Positions 8,891 through 18,234 of a DNA stretch of 64,000 nucleotides are shown piece by piece. The number at the start of each line of letters is the position of its first letter. Position 1 is the stretch's first letter. The position numbers and the translations under genes are program-made. Source of the DNA: Alphaproteobacteria bacterium. Its GTDB lineage: Bacteria; Pseudomonadota; Alphaproteobacteria; UBA9655. The notes beneath the pieces were generated by a model that was given only the letters and a program-made list of their open reading frames with translations, searched no databases and had not been told where the DNA came from. The DNA is taken from contig JAGVLE010000017.1 of assembly GCA_020049895.1 (NCBI GenBank), forward strand, positions 28,766 through 92,765. The letters are read 5' to 3'.

Positions 8891-10399
8891 ATGTCGCATA
8901 CCTCTTGCTCTTCTCTGAGTCTCACGGCGCTCAATTTTGGCCTAGAGCATCATCATTATATTGTTTTTATTAATCTTGACTGCCCTTTATCTCAATCCCT
9001 TGGATTACGAGGGGAAACACGTGTAGAAGTCATCCATAAAAATCATTCTCTTGTTGCAACGCTGATCTCCCTTCCCGCTTCTTTGATTAATTGTGGAGAA
9101 ATAGGCCTTTCAGAAAGTTCTTGGACAAATCTAGGACTTAAGAAGGGAGATAAAGTTACAATAAGGCTTTCAGACCCACTAGAATCTTTTAGTTTTGTTA
9201 GATCAAAACTATGTGGTCACCCTTTTACTCAACCTGCCCTTCAGTCCATCATAACGGATATTTCCCACAGAAAATATTCTGACAGCCATCTTGCCTGCTT
9301 TATCACTAGCAGCATTCACTTAACTCTAGAAGAAATCGTGTTTCTTACAAAAGCTATGGTCTATACGGGAACGCAAATAACCTGGGAACATTCTCCCATC
9401 GTTGATCTACATTGTATTGGCGGGGTCCCAGGGAACCGAACCACAATGATTGTGATTCCTATTATTGCCGCCTTTGGCTTAACGATTCCTAAAACTTCCT
9501 CTCGGGCTATAACCTCCCCTACAGGAACAGCAGATACCATGGAAGTTTTAGCTCCAGTTACGCTTACCCTAGATCAAATGCGTCATGTCGTTGACAAAGA
9601 AAAGGGATGTATTATTTGGGGAGAATCCATTGGATTAAGTCCTGCGGATGGAGTCCTGATTGCCATTGAAAGTATTCTTAACATTGAGTGTTTTCCGCTC
9701 CTTATTGCCTCTGTCCTCTCTAAAAAGAAGGCTATGGGATCAACCCATGTTCTTATTGATATTCCTGTTGGTCCTAATGTGAAGATTCGCTCTTCAGCAG
9801 AAGCTAAAGCCATGACTTCTCTCTTTAACAAAGTGGGCAAAGCAATGGGGCTCTCTCTTTGTATCATAGAAACAGATGGATCTCAGCCTATTGGAAAAGG
9901 AATAGGACCCGCTTTAGAGGCGCGAGATGTTCTCTCTGTTTTACGATGCGAAAAGGAAGCCTCTTCTCTTTTAAGAAATAGGTCTCTTCTTTTGGCAAGC
10001 ATTATATTAGAAGAATGGGGGGGCGTCCCTAAAGGGTTGGGTCTAAAAACCGCAGAAGATCTGCTCACAAGTGGACAAGCTCTCAAAAAGTTTGAGGCCA
10101 TCTGCAAAGCTCAGGGAGGCACGAAAGAACTAATATACGCGCCCCACAAGGAGGTTGTTGTCTCACCACTCATGGGAACAGTGGCTAAAATTAACAATAG
10201 CCATGTCGCTCAAACGGCAAAATTAGCTGGCAGCCCCACTTTTCCTGGAGCAGGAATTGATTTGCACGTTTCGGTAGGATCTAAAGTCGAAAAAGGGCAG
10301 CCTCTTTTCACTCTCTATGCCGAATCTCCTGGGGAGCTCAAGCATGCTCTTCATTATTTCTTATCTCATCCAGAGATGATCATTATTGAAAAAGCGTAA
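8891..10399 (+). CDS. Thymidine phosphorylase family protein (AMP phosphorylase-like)
   Basis: This 502-residue protein is longer than classical DeoA (about 440). It has an extra N-terminal domain of roughly 90 residues, as in archaeal-type AMP/thymidine phosphorylases, followed by the catalytic region with DLHCIGGVPGNRT and TSSRAITSPTGTADTME. It ends in a biotinyl-like swinging domain (GAGIDLHVSVGSKVEKGQPL). The family cleaves nucleosides or nucleoside monophosphates with phosphate. Which substrate is used here cannot be told by eye. A GGAG ribosome-binding site precedes the ATG. Confidence 0.88.
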   Translation: MSHTSCSSLSLTALNFGLEHHHYIVFINLDCPLSQSLGLRGETRVEVIHKNHSLVATLISLPASLINCGEIGLSESSWTNLGLKKGDKVTIRLSDPLESFSFVRSKLCGHPFTQPALQSIITDISHRKYSDSHLACFITSSIHLTLEEIVFLTKAMVYTGTQITWEHSPIVDLHCIGGVPGNRTTMIVIPIIAAFGLTIPKTSSRAITSPTGTADTMEVLAPVTLTLDQMRHVVDKEKGCIIWGESIGLSPADGVLIAIESILNIECFPLLIASVLSKKKAMGSTHVLIDIPVGPNVKIRSSAEAKAMTSLFNKVGKAMGLSLCIIETDGSQPIGKGIGPALEARDVLSVLRCEKEASSLLRNRSLLLASIILEEWGGVPKGLGLKTAEDLLTSGQALKKFEAICKAQGGTKELIYAPHKEVVVSPLMGTVAKINNSHVAQTAKLAGSPTFPGAGIDLHVSVGSKVEKGQPLFTLYAESPGELKHALHYFLSHPEMIIIEKA

Positions 10400-10404
10400 G
10401 GAGC

Positions 10405-10740
10405 TTAAATTGTCATATTGCGTGTAGCAGCAGGAAGGCGAACAACAAGGCCATCAAGTTCTGGACGCATAATGATTTGGCACCCCAAACGAGACGTTTG
10501 AGTCAATCCAAAAGCCAGGTCTAGCATATCCTCTTCATCTTCCGTGGCAGTGGCTAAAAACTCATACCACTCGGACTCCACGATTACATGACAGGTTGAA
10601 CAAGCGAGAGATCCTTCACAGGCTCCTTCAAGAAAAATCTTATCACTATTCTCGTGAGCAATTTCTAAGACGGAAAGTCCGTTAGGCGCATCTACTTCGA
10701 CATGCGTCCCGTCAATCTTTATAAAAGTCATTTTTGGCAT
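10405..10740 (-). CDS. [2Fe-2S] ferredoxin, adrenodoxin type
   Basis: The 111-residue protein has the cluster-binding pattern C-x5-C-x2-C in [14 protein letters not shown], and a fourth cysteine in SRLGCQI. Acidic residues follow (EDEEDMLD), the adrenodoxin-like partner-binding surface. Such ferredoxins supply electrons for Fe-S cluster assembly, although no isc genes are adjacent here. AAGGAG sits eight bases before the ATG. It lies 18 bases downstream of the oxygenase gene on the same strand, so the two probably form an operon. Electron supply to that oxygenase is possible but unproven. Confidence 0.93.
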   Translation of the reverse strand: MPKMTFIKIDGTHVEVDAPNGLSVLEIAHENSDKIFLEGACEGSLACSTCHVIVESEWYEFLATATEDEEDMLDLAFGLTQTSRLGCQIIMRPELDGLVVRLPAATRNMTI

Positions 10741-10758
10741 ACCACAATCTCCTTAAAA

Positions 10759-11622
10759 TCAGGGTGCACTCGGGTTTATAGCAATCACTCCATTCTCGCC
10801 CAAACGTTCAGCAAGAAATTCTCCTGCTGTATATTGACTGGACAAGGGAACATCATTGCGGGGATGAAAAAACAAAGGCAACGAATACCGAGAACATCGC
10901 ACCGCTTCTCCTGTAGGATTAATTACCTGGTGAGTCGTAGATTTATAAAATCCTTGGCTTACCATCTCTAACATATCTCCCACGTTGATCACAACCGTTT
11001 CATAGTCACACGATACCTCATGCCACGCCCCTTTCCTATCTTTAACTTGCAATCCAGGGGCTGCAGAAGCTGGTAAAATCGTTATCAAATTAATATCTTC
11101 ATGAGCGGCCGAGCGTACAGCCCCCTCTTCCTCATCTTCACGTAAAGGAGGATAATGAATGATCCGAATCATGCTCATGTCCGTATCTTTAATCATCTGA
11201 GGAAGCGGCATGGAAAGAGTGTCTTTTATCTCATCTGGAAGGGCTTGTTCAATCCAATTCAGCAAATCCCCGCCTAATGTCATCAGCTCTTCAAAAAGCG
11301 TTTGGGTACTAAGTCCCATTCCGGGAGGAGTGTCTTCTACGTCACGATATTGGTAGTATTCTTTGAGATCCTTTAAAGAATATCCTTTTGCGTTTTCGCT
11401 TTTAAAAGGGAAATATCCTTTTTGACGTGTGGTATGCGGGTCAAAAGGAACATCAAATTTAGTGTCCCCTTTAAAAAATTTTTCCCAATCTTTATAAACA
11501 GTATCAATCAGCACTTGAGAAATAGGGTGATTAGAGAGAACGACAAAACCTGTCTCTTTTAGAGATTGAGCAAACTCTCTTGCTGCTTGCGGCGCTTTAT
11601 AATCAACTGTTTTAACATACAT
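10759..11622 (-). CDS. 2-oxoglutarate/Fe(II) oxygenase, isopenicillin N synthase-like family
   Basis: The 287-residue protein has the metal-binding HxD pair in AAHEDINLIT near residue 178, a distal histidine in STTHQVINP near 235, and RYSLPLF carrying the R-x-S pair that binds the 2-oxoglutarate carboxylate. An N-terminal segment (QSLKETGFVVLSNHP) is typical of the DIOX_N domain. These enzymes oxidise small molecules, and the substrate is unknown. It precedes the ferredoxin gene by 18 bases. AAGGA is visible before the ATG. Confidence 0.88.
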   Translation of the reverse strand: MYVKTVDYKAPQAAREFAQSLKETGFVVLSNHPISQVLIDTVYKDWEKFFKGDTKFDVPFDPHTTRQKGYFPFKSENAKGYSLKDLKEYYQYRDVEDTPPGMGLSTQTLFEELMTLGGDLLNWIEQALPDEIKDTLSMPLPQMIKDTDMSMIRIIHYPPLREDEEEGAVRSAAHEDINLITILPASAAPGLQVKDRKGAWHEVSCDYETVVINVGDMLEMVSQGFYKSTTHQVINPTGEAVRCSRYSLPLFFHPRNDVPLSSQYTAGEFLAERLGENGVIAINPSAP

Positions 11623-11760
11623 AGTCGCGTCCTTGTGAGTTTATATAGCTTATATACTCAATTTTGCAACGAAGGCCAACTTATTCTTTCATTAACAAAA
11701 ACAAACGCCCTTGTTTCCTGATTCATTCCTATGATAGGTTTTTGCTTTATTATCATCATT

Positions 11761-11839
<79 letters not shown>

Positions 11840-11883
11840 GTTCCCTGAGTTTTTTGATGCAAACAAAAAGTGTATTAAAAATG

Positions 11884-11902
11884 AAGTCACCAATAAGTCA
11901 CC
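11884..11902 (+). repeat. Left arm-type direct repeat (GTCACC pair)
   Basis: The 19-mer AAGTCACCAATAAGTCACC holds two GTCACC hexamers one helical turn (11 bp) apart and recurs exactly at 20558-20576. Paired, identically oriented repeats just inside both ends of an element fit integrase or excisionase arm-binding sites. Function inferred. Confidence 0.5.
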
Positions 11903-12062
11903 ATCAAGTTAAGCTTTGTAGAGATCTATGTACTGTGTACAAACAGATTAAGCCCTACACACTGCTCACAGTAACACGGCTCTTTCCCAAATAAGGGGGC
12001 ACGGATTAATGACCAGACAAAATCAGCTTTCTCAAGTCAGCGAAACAAAATAGCACCTGTGA

Positions 12063-12305
12063 TTACTGGTTGTCATCAGCGAAGCAAGATCCCGTTCCCT
12101 CGCACTGATTGTTGGTCCATGTGCAGTCCTGTTGCTCAGTCTCCGAGCAGCTATCCTGCGCTGAGCTAGTATTACATACGGATTCACCATCCCCTGTGAG
12201 GTTACAGCACGAGTCCTCTCCGCACGCGCTCACAACACTCGGAAAGCTCAGATCGACGAGCACACAAGTGCTCATTAATAATGTCTTGAGAAGTTTATTT
12301 TTCAT
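12063..12305 (-). CDS. Small secreted Cys-rich protein (module partner B, copy 1)
   Basis: The 80-residue protein has a basic start and hydrophobic signal segment (residues 1-26) followed by a mature part with eight cysteines and many acidic, Asn, Thr and Ser residues. I do not recognise a family. AGGAAAA lies before the ATG. It follows the 85-residue basic secreted gene by 38 bases on the same strand. The same order, basic secreted protein then Cys-rich protein, is seen at 24285-24832. It sits at the left end of the integrated element as apparent cargo. The eight cysteines suggest disulfide stabilisation after export. Confidence 0.7.
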   Translation of the reverse strand: MKNKLLKTLLMSTCVLVDLSFPSVVSACGEDSCCNLTGDGESVCNTSSAQDSCSETEQQDCTWTNNQCEGTGSCFADDNQ

Positions 12306-12343
12306 TTTAAGTTTTCCTTTCTATTGAATTTAACCCATCAAAA

Positions 12344-12601
12344 CTATTGTTTATTATTTGAATATTTTTTCTTATAAGCTTTCATTGCTGGTACAACGCA
12401 CTTAATAGGATATCTCCCGTGGCGTTTCTTCTTACTGCAATATTGTTTTAGAAACTCTTCCTTTGTTATTTTATTCGACTCACCTGTCTGAGCGCTATGT
12501 TTCCTGGTATGTGAATCGACTCTAGCCTGTGCATCGAAGCAAAAACTTTGCCAGAAGCATGTACTGATCAGAACAATTTTGAATATGAAATTACTACTCA
12601 T
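12344..12601 (-). CDS. Small secreted basic protein (module partner A, copy 1)
   Basis: The 85-residue protein has a signal segment (about residues 1-25). Its end, ISTCFWQSFCFD, resembles ISTFFWKGLGFD of the protein at 24285-24569. The mature part is lysine/arginine-rich with two cysteines near residues 54 and 68 and ends KKYSNNKQ, where the other copy ends NSKKKQ. This points to a small paralogous family of unknown function. AAAAGGAAAA precedes the ATG. Its partner, a Cys-rich secreted protein, follows after 38 bases. Nothing in the sequence reveals a catalytic activity. Confidence 0.7.
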   Translation of the reverse strand: MSSNFIFKIVLISTCFWQSFCFDAQARVDSHTRKHSAQTGESNKITKEEFLKQYCSKKKRHGRYPIKCVVPAMKAYKKKYSNNKQ

Positions 12602-12769
12602 GGTTGTTTTCCTTTTCGTTTATGATTTCGCTTTAGAATTTATCTATCCTCAGGACTCTCAATCCCTACTTTCTAGATAGTGCCGATAATTCATTAAATT
12701 TCCATTAAACGTCCTAGAAAAATTTAAAAAGGAAAATGGAGGAGAGTCATGAGATGAGATTGGAGTAAA

Positions 12770-13207
12770 TTAGCCAATCCTATTTTCTTCGTATTCTGCT
12801 AACTCCTCTCGAAGTTTCTCATTTTGCAATTGAAGAACCACAATCGCTCTTTTTTCAATCAGCGTTGTCAAAGTTAACCCTTCTTCAAGAGACAATTCAC
12901 CCGATCTTATAAGATCGAACGTTTCTTTTGATACCTTGTCTAGGTCTTCCTTTGTCTCGATAGCGCAGATAGAGCTCTGACTTATATAGCGTTGATGCTT
13001 AGGCACGGGATAAACGCGTTCTAAGATAAGCTTTTGTGATTGAATATCTCCCTCCAGTGCCTGCGCTACGACTTTATTAAGAACCTCTTCTCCACGATCA
13101 GTTCCTATTTTCTCAAGGAACAACTGAGCTTTGCTCTTTGATCCCCTGGGACGGCCAACTCCTGCTTTGTTCCCCTCTTTAAACAGTGTACTCTTTCTTA
13201 TCTCCAT
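12770..13207 (-). CDS. DUF5681-like element protein
   Basis: The 145-residue protein starts with a basic glycine-rich segment, FKEGNKAGVGRPRGSKS, typical of DUF5681 proteins of phages and islands, some of which have been linked to small terminase-like DNA-binding roles. The C-terminal third (about residues 100-140) is a predicted coiled coil rich in Leu, Glu and Lys. It is the last gene of the element's minus-strand replication cluster. A packaging role is only a suggestion because no phage structural genes are present. Confidence 0.6.
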   Translation of the reverse strand: MEIRKSTLFKEGNKAGVGRPRGSKSKAQLFLEKIGTDRGEEVLNKVVAQALEGDIQSQKLILERVYPVPKHQRYISQSSICAIETKEDLDKVSKETFDLIRSGELSLEEGLTLTTLIEKRAIVVLQLQNEKLREELAEYEENRIG

Positions 13208-13260
13208 AAGACTCTCCTAATTTAAATCCGTTTTTAGACGGCGATTTTCTATTAATTGTA

Positions 13261-13521
13261 TCATTTGGGATCTAGTCCTTTCATGTAGATGACGTTTTGC
13301 AATGCTTGAATTTCTGCTTGTTCCCGAGACAACCCGCCATCGTATTCCATAATAGCAGCGCGCTCTTCGAGCTCCATTCGCTCATCCTCGTTAGGGCTCT
13401 GACAATATTTTGCGAAATCAACAACTCTTCCACCTAAACTACCTAAAGCACCTAAACTTTCTGATGTATGGAAGGTCTTCCTCTCAAATTCACCAAAATC
13501 AAACCTTGGGAATTGTGCCAT
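13261..13521 (-). CDS. Small element protein of unknown function (86 aa)
   Basis: I do not recognise a named family. The second half contains MEYDGGLSREQAEIQA, a short helical pattern often seen in small proteins encoded with plasmid and phage primases and helicases. No signal peptide or membrane segment is present. It lies 4 bases after the YfjI-like gene on the same strand, so it is probably co-expressed with the replication genes. Confidence 0.6.
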   Translation of the reverse strand: MAQFPRFDFGEFERKTFHTSESLGALGSLGGRVVDFAKYCQSPNEDERMELEERAAIMEYDGGLSREQAEIQALQNVIYMKGLDPK

Positions 13522-13525
13522 TTCT

Positions 13526-15031
13526 TTACTCCCTTATGATTCTCCAGCTATCCCGCCTTACATACCCTCCTACTTGAATTCCTTCACCGTTCCTCTGAAG
13601 CCAGCCATGATCTTCCAATATTGAAACAATCTTGCTTGCTGTTTTCTTGTCACCAATGGCGTTTAGGCTTCTCTGGTAGATGTCAGGGAGAGAGATATTT
13701 TCTTCTTTCCAGGACTCGTATAGCCAATCCAGAAGTCTTTCAGCAAGCTGTAAATCGTGGTCAAATCTACCCTCATCAGATAGCCTCAGAGCTTCATCAC
13801 CGTAGTAGGAAGCAACATCAATCCCCATCTTTAGGTACCTGTATTCCAGATCTTGAGTGTGTATGTTTTCTATAAGGGCAAAAGTTGTTCCTATCCTTAA
13901 CGCATGTTCCGGCAACTTATTGGCAAGTCCCCTAATGGGATGAAGCTTTTTTCCTTCTGCTATTCCTCTTTCAACGTGGTCTGAAAATTCATTGCAGAGA
14001 CTTGCTGTATCCTCGTTTAAAGTTATGACGCGTGGCGCTAATTCATTAGGGAAATCTAGCGTAGGTAGAGGCATAGCCAATATGGTTTCTATGACGACTT
14101 TGAAAGCGTCCAGCACTTTTTTGTTTTCTGGCTTTTCCACATGCTGAAACCTTATTCCTAAGGAGCTTAATGGGGAAGAAATCAATATTCTCGATAATAT
14201 ACCTTGGTCTTTGAGCGCACGGTCAGATAGGAAGCCAGAAGCAATTTGAGGCTGCACCATAAGATGCATACATAACCTTCTGCCCTTTAAGATTGTTGTC
14301 CCATCCTTTGCGCGGACTCTTTTGATTGTCTTACCATCCCAAACATCAGAAAGCGCTGCAGCCGTTCGTATTTTGTTCTCTTCATTCATTCCATAGCCAC
14401 TTATAAATTGCCCACCTTCGGAAGAAAATAAGCCAAGACTAGGCTGTCCTGTCTGCATTAACTTGCAGAGGCCCTCAAAAGTAGGATCTGGACAAATAAG
14501 CAAAGGGGTAAGTGGCATCTCAGGCTTTTTCCCAAGAGCATCAAGGGCAAGTTTTTTACTGTTTTTGTCAGGATGTTTTTGATTGTTTCCTAAAATATAC
14601 TGCCGCTGCTTTTCCCACGCTGCTAGCTCATTCTGCGAATCCTCACGATCTAGATCGTACTTTTTCTTAAGTTTGATTTCATGATCCTCAATTACCTTCA
14701 AGACCCTGTTATCACAGCTGGATTTTCGTTCTCCACTCTCAGCAATTGTAAGGAAAAAGCAAGAAATGGGACGTACTTGTCCTATGGGCAACATTATGTC
14801 AGCATGACCTTGGACAGCAAGATTAGCTATTGCAAGAACCGATTGAGCGCATATAGGAATAGGAGCCTGTATTACCTCATGCAAGCCCAAAACAGCGTCC
14901 TTTAGTAATGATGGCAATGAATCAATAGGGAACTCCTCAGGCCTTTTTCTTTGTTTTCTCAAAGGCTGAGGAGGTTCCTTTTTCAGTAATTCGGCATCCA
15001 TCACAGCTTCCTTTATTGATGTGATTCCCAT
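13526..15031 (-). CDS. YfjI family / DUF3987 protein (replication-associated)
   Basis: The 501-residue protein matches the DUF3987/YfjI pattern: QSVLAIANLAVQGHADI near residue 65, then FFLTIAESGERKSS near 93, in a Walker A-like position of a degenerate helicase-type domain. A C-terminal winged-helix-like region (DKKTASKIVSILEDHGWL) follows. Such proteins accompany primases in phage satellites and islands and probably act in element replication. The gene follows the Toprim primase gene with a 2-base gap. Confidence 0.75.
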   Translation of the reverse strand: MGITSIKEAVMDAELLKKEPPQPLRKQRKRPEEFPIDSLPSLLKDAVLGLHEVIQAPIPICAQSVLAIANLAVQGHADIMLPIGQVRPISCFFLTIAESGERKSSCDNRVLKVIEDHEIKLKKKYDLDREDSQNELAAWEKQRQYILGNNQKHPDKNSKKLALDALGKKPEMPLTPLLICPDPTFEGLCKLMQTGQPSLGLFSSEGGQFISGYGMNEENKIRTAAALSDVWDGKTIKRVRAKDGTTILKGRRLCMHLMVQPQIASGFLSDRALKDQGILSRILISSPLSSLGIRFQHVEKPENKKVLDAFKVVIETILAMPLPTLDFPNELAPRVITLNEDTASLCNEFSDHVERGIAEGKKLHPIRGLANKLPEHALRIGTTFALIENIHTQDLEYRYLKMGIDVASYYGDEALRLSDEGRFDHDLQLAERLLDWLYESWKEENISLPDIYQRSLNAIGDKKTASKIVSILEDHGWLQRNGEGIQVGGYVRRDSWRIIRE

Positions 15032-15033
15032 AT

Positions 15034-15912
15034 CTATTCCCCGAGCATATCGTTGAAATCCTTGCCTTCAGGAGGCATTGCTATGCTTACATTGTACCCC
15101 TCTGCAAGTAAGCGAAGAGCTAGTTTATTTGCTGCAGCCATACCTGGCTCGTCTGCATCTGCCGCAATGATTATTTTTGGAGTCATTTCAACAGGGGGGA
15201 CGATGACATTAATCATTCCGGACGTTGAGAGAGTTGCCCATGTGGGGACACCCATGGCTAAGAAAAGGCTTAGGGCCGTTTCAATTCCTTCAGCCAGAAC
15301 AAGAGTCCGTCCTGGATTTGATAATCTGACGCCCCCACCCGAAGCAGAGCCCAACATCTTCTTATTGTGCTTAATAGTCGCTTTATCACGCCCATCATGT
15401 TTAAGGTACGTTCTATGAATGCCAATAATGTCATTGTTTGGCCATTTAGTAATCGCAGCAACCATCCCTCTGTAATGTGCTCTCGTTTCTTTGTGGTATA
15501 AGCTTGGGTGATATCTAAGAGACCAAGGAATGCTGTCACTATATCCTCTTAAGCTTAAGTATTGTTCAACGACAGTGCCTTCTGATGGTAAGCATCCGCT
15601 CCATATTTCTTTCACGGTAGAATGGCCTGTTAGAGGTATTTTCTGTGTCTTAAGAAGTATCTTATCACTTCCGCCTAAGAGGTGGCTTCTCAAAAATCCC
15701 CTATCTTGAATGGCCTTCAAAATGTCTTTAAACGTACACCCATGAGAAAAACAATGCAGGAGTAACTTACCATCTTTGGTTAAAGAAACGGAAAGATTTG
15801 AATCTCCGCCATTATGGGCAGGGCATCTGCAAGCATAGCCGTTACCACATTTTCGGGCTCCACCCAAGTTAGTTGCTATTGCACGGATATCGTCTTGTGT
15901 TAAAAATCTCAT
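15034..15912 (-). CDS. CHC2/Toprim-domain primase of the element
   Basis: The 292-residue protein begins with a zinc-binding segment (CRCPAHNGGDSNLSVS ... HCFSHGC, residues 28-62) like that of DnaG-type or gp4-type primases. The C-terminal half has a Toprim core: LAEGIETALS near 205 carries the catalytic glutamate, and IIAADADEPG near 250 the DxD. It would prime replication of the excised element. The start codon overlaps the stop of the HTH gene upstream (ATGA), showing tight coupling. Confidence 0.83.
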   Translation of the reverse strand: MRFLTQDDIRAIATNLGGARKCGNGYACRCPAHNGGDSNLSVSLTKDGKLLLHCFSHGCTFKDILKAIQDRGFLRSHLLGGSDKILLKTQKIPLTGHSTVKEIWSGCLPSEGTVVEQYLSLRGYSDSIPWSLRYHPSLYHKETRAHYRGMVAAITKWPNNDIIGIHRTYLKHDGRDKATIKHNKKMLGSASGGGVRLSNPGRTLVLAEGIETALSLFLAMGVPTWATLSTSGMINVIVPPVEMTPKIIIAADADEPGMAAANKLALRLLAEGYNVSIAMPPEGKDFNDMLGE

Positions 15913-16169
15913 ATTGTGTCTCCTTTAATATTTTCTGAATGAGCAGAGTTGAGTTCACCATGATCAGATGTGCTTGTCCTAAGCCTATCTGCCAGCCATT
16001 TTGAGACATCCTCCCATCGGTATCGTACGGCTCGGAATCCCAATCGAATAAATGGAGGGGTATCCCCTGAGAGGCGTCTTCCTTCCCAAAAACGTTGAGT
16101 AAACCCTGTTTTTTGGGCGAGTTCCTCTGTTGAAAGAAGGGTGTCTTGTGGTGAAAAGTGTTGTGTCAT
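15909..16169 (-). CDS. AlpA-like helix-turn-helix regulator / excisionase
   Basis: The 86-residue protein has a MerR/AlpA-type DNA-binding domain: LLSTEELAQKTGF (helix-turn-helix), a wing around PPFIRLGFRAVRYR, and a following helix VSKWLADRL. In P4-like elements such proteins act as excisionase and as regulators of the integrase or replication genes. It is the first gene of the minus-strand replication operon and lies next to a cluster of five TTTAGGAT repeats, which are possible binding sites (inference). Confidence 0.75.
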   Translation of the reverse strand: MTQHFSPQDTLLSTEELAQKTGFTQRFWEGRRLSGDTPPFIRLGFRAVRYRWEDVSKWLADRLRTSTSDHGELNSAHSENIKGDTI

Positions 16170-16235
16170 TAATTTGTCTCCTAATTAGATGCAGCACCAT
16201 GAGCGGCGCTAAGCTCTATTAGGAAGAAGGGGATT

Positions 16236-16352
16236 TTTAGGATCAACGTGAAGTTTAGGATTTTTCAATATTTTTTAGGCTATGGAAATTTGTTAAATAT
16301 TGAGGCTTTTGCAGGGGAATTCTTGATTTTCAATTTAGGATTTTTTTAGGAT
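16236..16352 (+). repeat. Five TTTAGGAT iteron-like repeats at the head of the replication operon
   Basis: TTTAGGAT occurs at 16236, 16254, 16334 and 16345, with TTTAGGCT at 16274. Start-to-start spacings are 18, 20, 60 and 11 bases, several close to whole helical turns. They fill the gap between the HTH/primase operon and the Sel1 gene. Candidate replication iterons or operators for the HTH protein. Confidence 0.45.
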
Positions 16353-16440
16353 GGACTGCAGAACTAATTTAGATATTCTGGCCCTATGGAAAAAGCTCAA
16401 GAATTTTGGACAAGAGTTTACAATACAGGAAATAAGAAAA

Positions 16441-17937
16441 ATGAAAAATATCCTCCCTATTTTTAAGATTGTAGGCTTAATTTATCTTACAGCTTTAAAT
16501 TCGTATGCTTGTGGAATGAATAAAGGAAATCATGACATTGGAGAGGATTTGGAAGGAAGATCAGCTCGCTCTCTTGTAAAAGCTCATGACTGTAAAAGAG
16601 AAACTCCTTCTTGTGTATTATCGCATCAAGAAGTTGACCGTTTATATGAAGAAATCAAGAATGGCCATGAAGGCATATTTAATCAATTAAAGTCTTTTGC
16701 TGAGCAGGGGGATGCCTTTGCTCAAACTAGATTAGCGTTCTGTTATTCAAATGGTCAAGGTATCAGTAAAAATGAAGAGGAAGCTGTACGCTGGTATCGT
16801 CTTGCTGCTGATCAGGGAAATACCATGGCTCAATGTGCCTTAGGAATTTGTTACGCAAATGGGATAGGTGTCCGAAAAAATGACCACGAAGCCGTGCACT
16901 GGTATCGTCTTGCTGCTGATCAGGGACATTCCGTGGCCCAATATAATTTAGGAGTTTGTTATGACATGGGGACTGGAATCAATAAAGATGATCACGAAGC
17001 CATCCGTTTCTGGCATCTTGCCGCTGATCAGGGAGATGCCAGTGCCCAATGTGCTTTAGGAATGCGTTATGAGGATGGAATAGGTGTTCGCAAAGATGAG
17101 CACGAAGCCGTGCGTTGGTACCGTCTTGCTGCTGATCGTGGAAATACCACTGCTCAATATAATTTAGGACTTTGTTATAACCTGGGGATAGGTATCAGTA
17201 AAAATGATGACGAAGCCATCCGTTGCTGGCGTCTTGCCGCTAATCAGGGAGATGCTAGTGCTCAATGTAATCTAGGGGTCTGTTATGCAGCGGGGGTAGG
17301 TGTTCGCAAAGATGAAGGTGAAGCCGTGCTCTGGTATCGTCTTGCTGCTGATCAGGGGCATGCTAGTGCTCAATATGCTCTAGGAAAACGTTACGAAAAT
17401 GGGATAGGTGTCCGAAAAAATGACCACGAAGCCGTGCGCTGGTACCGTCTTGCTGCTGAACAGGGAGATGCTAGTGCTCAATGTAATCTAGGACTTTGTT
17501 ATGACAATGGAATAGGTGTTCGCAAAGATGAGCACGAAGCCGTGCGTTGGTACCGTCTTGCCGCAGACCAGGGAGAGGCTATTGCTCAATATAATTTAGG
17601 ACTTTGTTATAGTATGGGAATAGGTGTCCGAAAAGATGAGCACGAAGCCGTGCGTTGGCATCGGCTTGCTGCTGAGCAAGGATATGCTAGCGCCCAATCT
17701 AATTTAGGACTTTGTTATAACCTGGGGATAGGTATCAGTAAGGATGAGCACGAATCTGTACGTTGGACTCGTCTTGCTGCTGATCAGGGGCATGCTAGTG
17801 CTCAATCTACTTTAGGGATTTGTTATGAAAATGGAATTGGTGTACGCAAAGATGAAGTTGAAGCTGTGTATTGGTACCGTTTGGCTGCTGAACAGGGAAA
17901 TGAGCTTGCAGTAGAAAGATTGAAGCACTTTCGATGA
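16441..17937 (+). CDS. Secreted Sel1-repeat protein
   Basis: From the ATG at 16441 the protein is 498 residues with a signal peptide (about residues 1-24, ending NSYACG). Eleven 36-residue Sel1-like repeats follow, from about residue 96 to near the end, with the recurring core A.Y.LG.CY..GIGV.KD..EAV.WYRLAA.QG. Sel1/TPR-like solenoids bind proteins and are common among host-interaction factors of intracellular bacteria. An in-frame ATG at 16351 would bury the signal peptide and overlaps a TTTAGGAT repeat, so I prefer 16441. The 108-bp repeats are also strong DNA repeats, prone to copy-number change. It is cargo of the integrated element. Confidence 0.88.
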   Translation: MKNILPIFKIVGLIYLTALNSYACGMNKGNHDIGEDLEGRSARSLVKAHDCKRETPSCVLSHQEVDRLYEEIKNGHEGIFNQLKSFAEQGDAFAQTRLAFCYSNGQGISKNEEEAVRWYRLAADQGNTMAQCALGICYANGIGVRKNDHEAVHWYRLAADQGHSVAQYNLGVCYDMGTGINKDDHEAIRFWHLAADQGDASAQCALGMRYEDGIGVRKDEHEAVRWYRLAADRGNTTAQYNLGLCYNLGIGISKNDDEAIRCWRLAANQGDASAQCNLGVCYAAGVGVRKDEGEAVLWYRLAADQGHASAQYALGKRYENGIGVRKNDHEAVRWYRLAAEQGDASAQCNLGLCYDNGIGVRKDEHEAVRWYRLAADQGEAIAQYNLGLCYSMGIGVRKDEHEAVRWHRLAAEQGYASAQSNLGLCYNLGIGISKDEHESVRWTRLAADQGHASAQSTLGICYENGIGVRKDEVEAVYWYRLAAEQGNELAVERLKHFR

Positions 17938-18064
17938 GAGGCTATTCCTCCAAGACAGGTGGATTGGAAGGGGTAATAAATAAGATAAGAAATTTTTTAG
18001 AATTTCCACTTTCTTGTAAGCTGCAGAATCCTGAACTTTAGGTGGATTAGGTACTTTAGGTAGA

Positions 18065-18196
18065 CTATACCGCTAAATCCCGGATAAGCCAGTCAGCTCT
18101 TTGAGGCGTAGGCATATTTTTCTGTCGTATCGAAGCTTTGCATTTCTTAAGAAAGTTCATATATGCCCCCGTCAATCTAATTCGAAAAAAACTGAC
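18065..18196 (-). pseudogene. Possible coding remnant in the gap after the Sel1 gene
   Basis: The 298 bases between 17937 and 18235 hold no intact gene. On the minus strand, a frame of about 43 residues ending at TAG 18065-18067 looks protein-like (RLTGAYMNFLKKCKAS, then RADWLIRDLAV), but a stop lies just upstream and there is no clear start. It may be the tail of a deleted element gene. I do not recognise the family. Confidence 0.25.
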
Positions 18197-18234
18197 ACAT
18201 GCTTTATGCTACTTTATTAGATAATGCCGGCTTT

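Noticed and set aside
16729..17925. Regular 108-bp tandem repeats that could be mistaken for a CRISPR-like or satellite array
   Set aside because: The repeats are in one continuous frame and encode Sel1-like 36-residue units; there are no short palindromic repeats with unique spacers.
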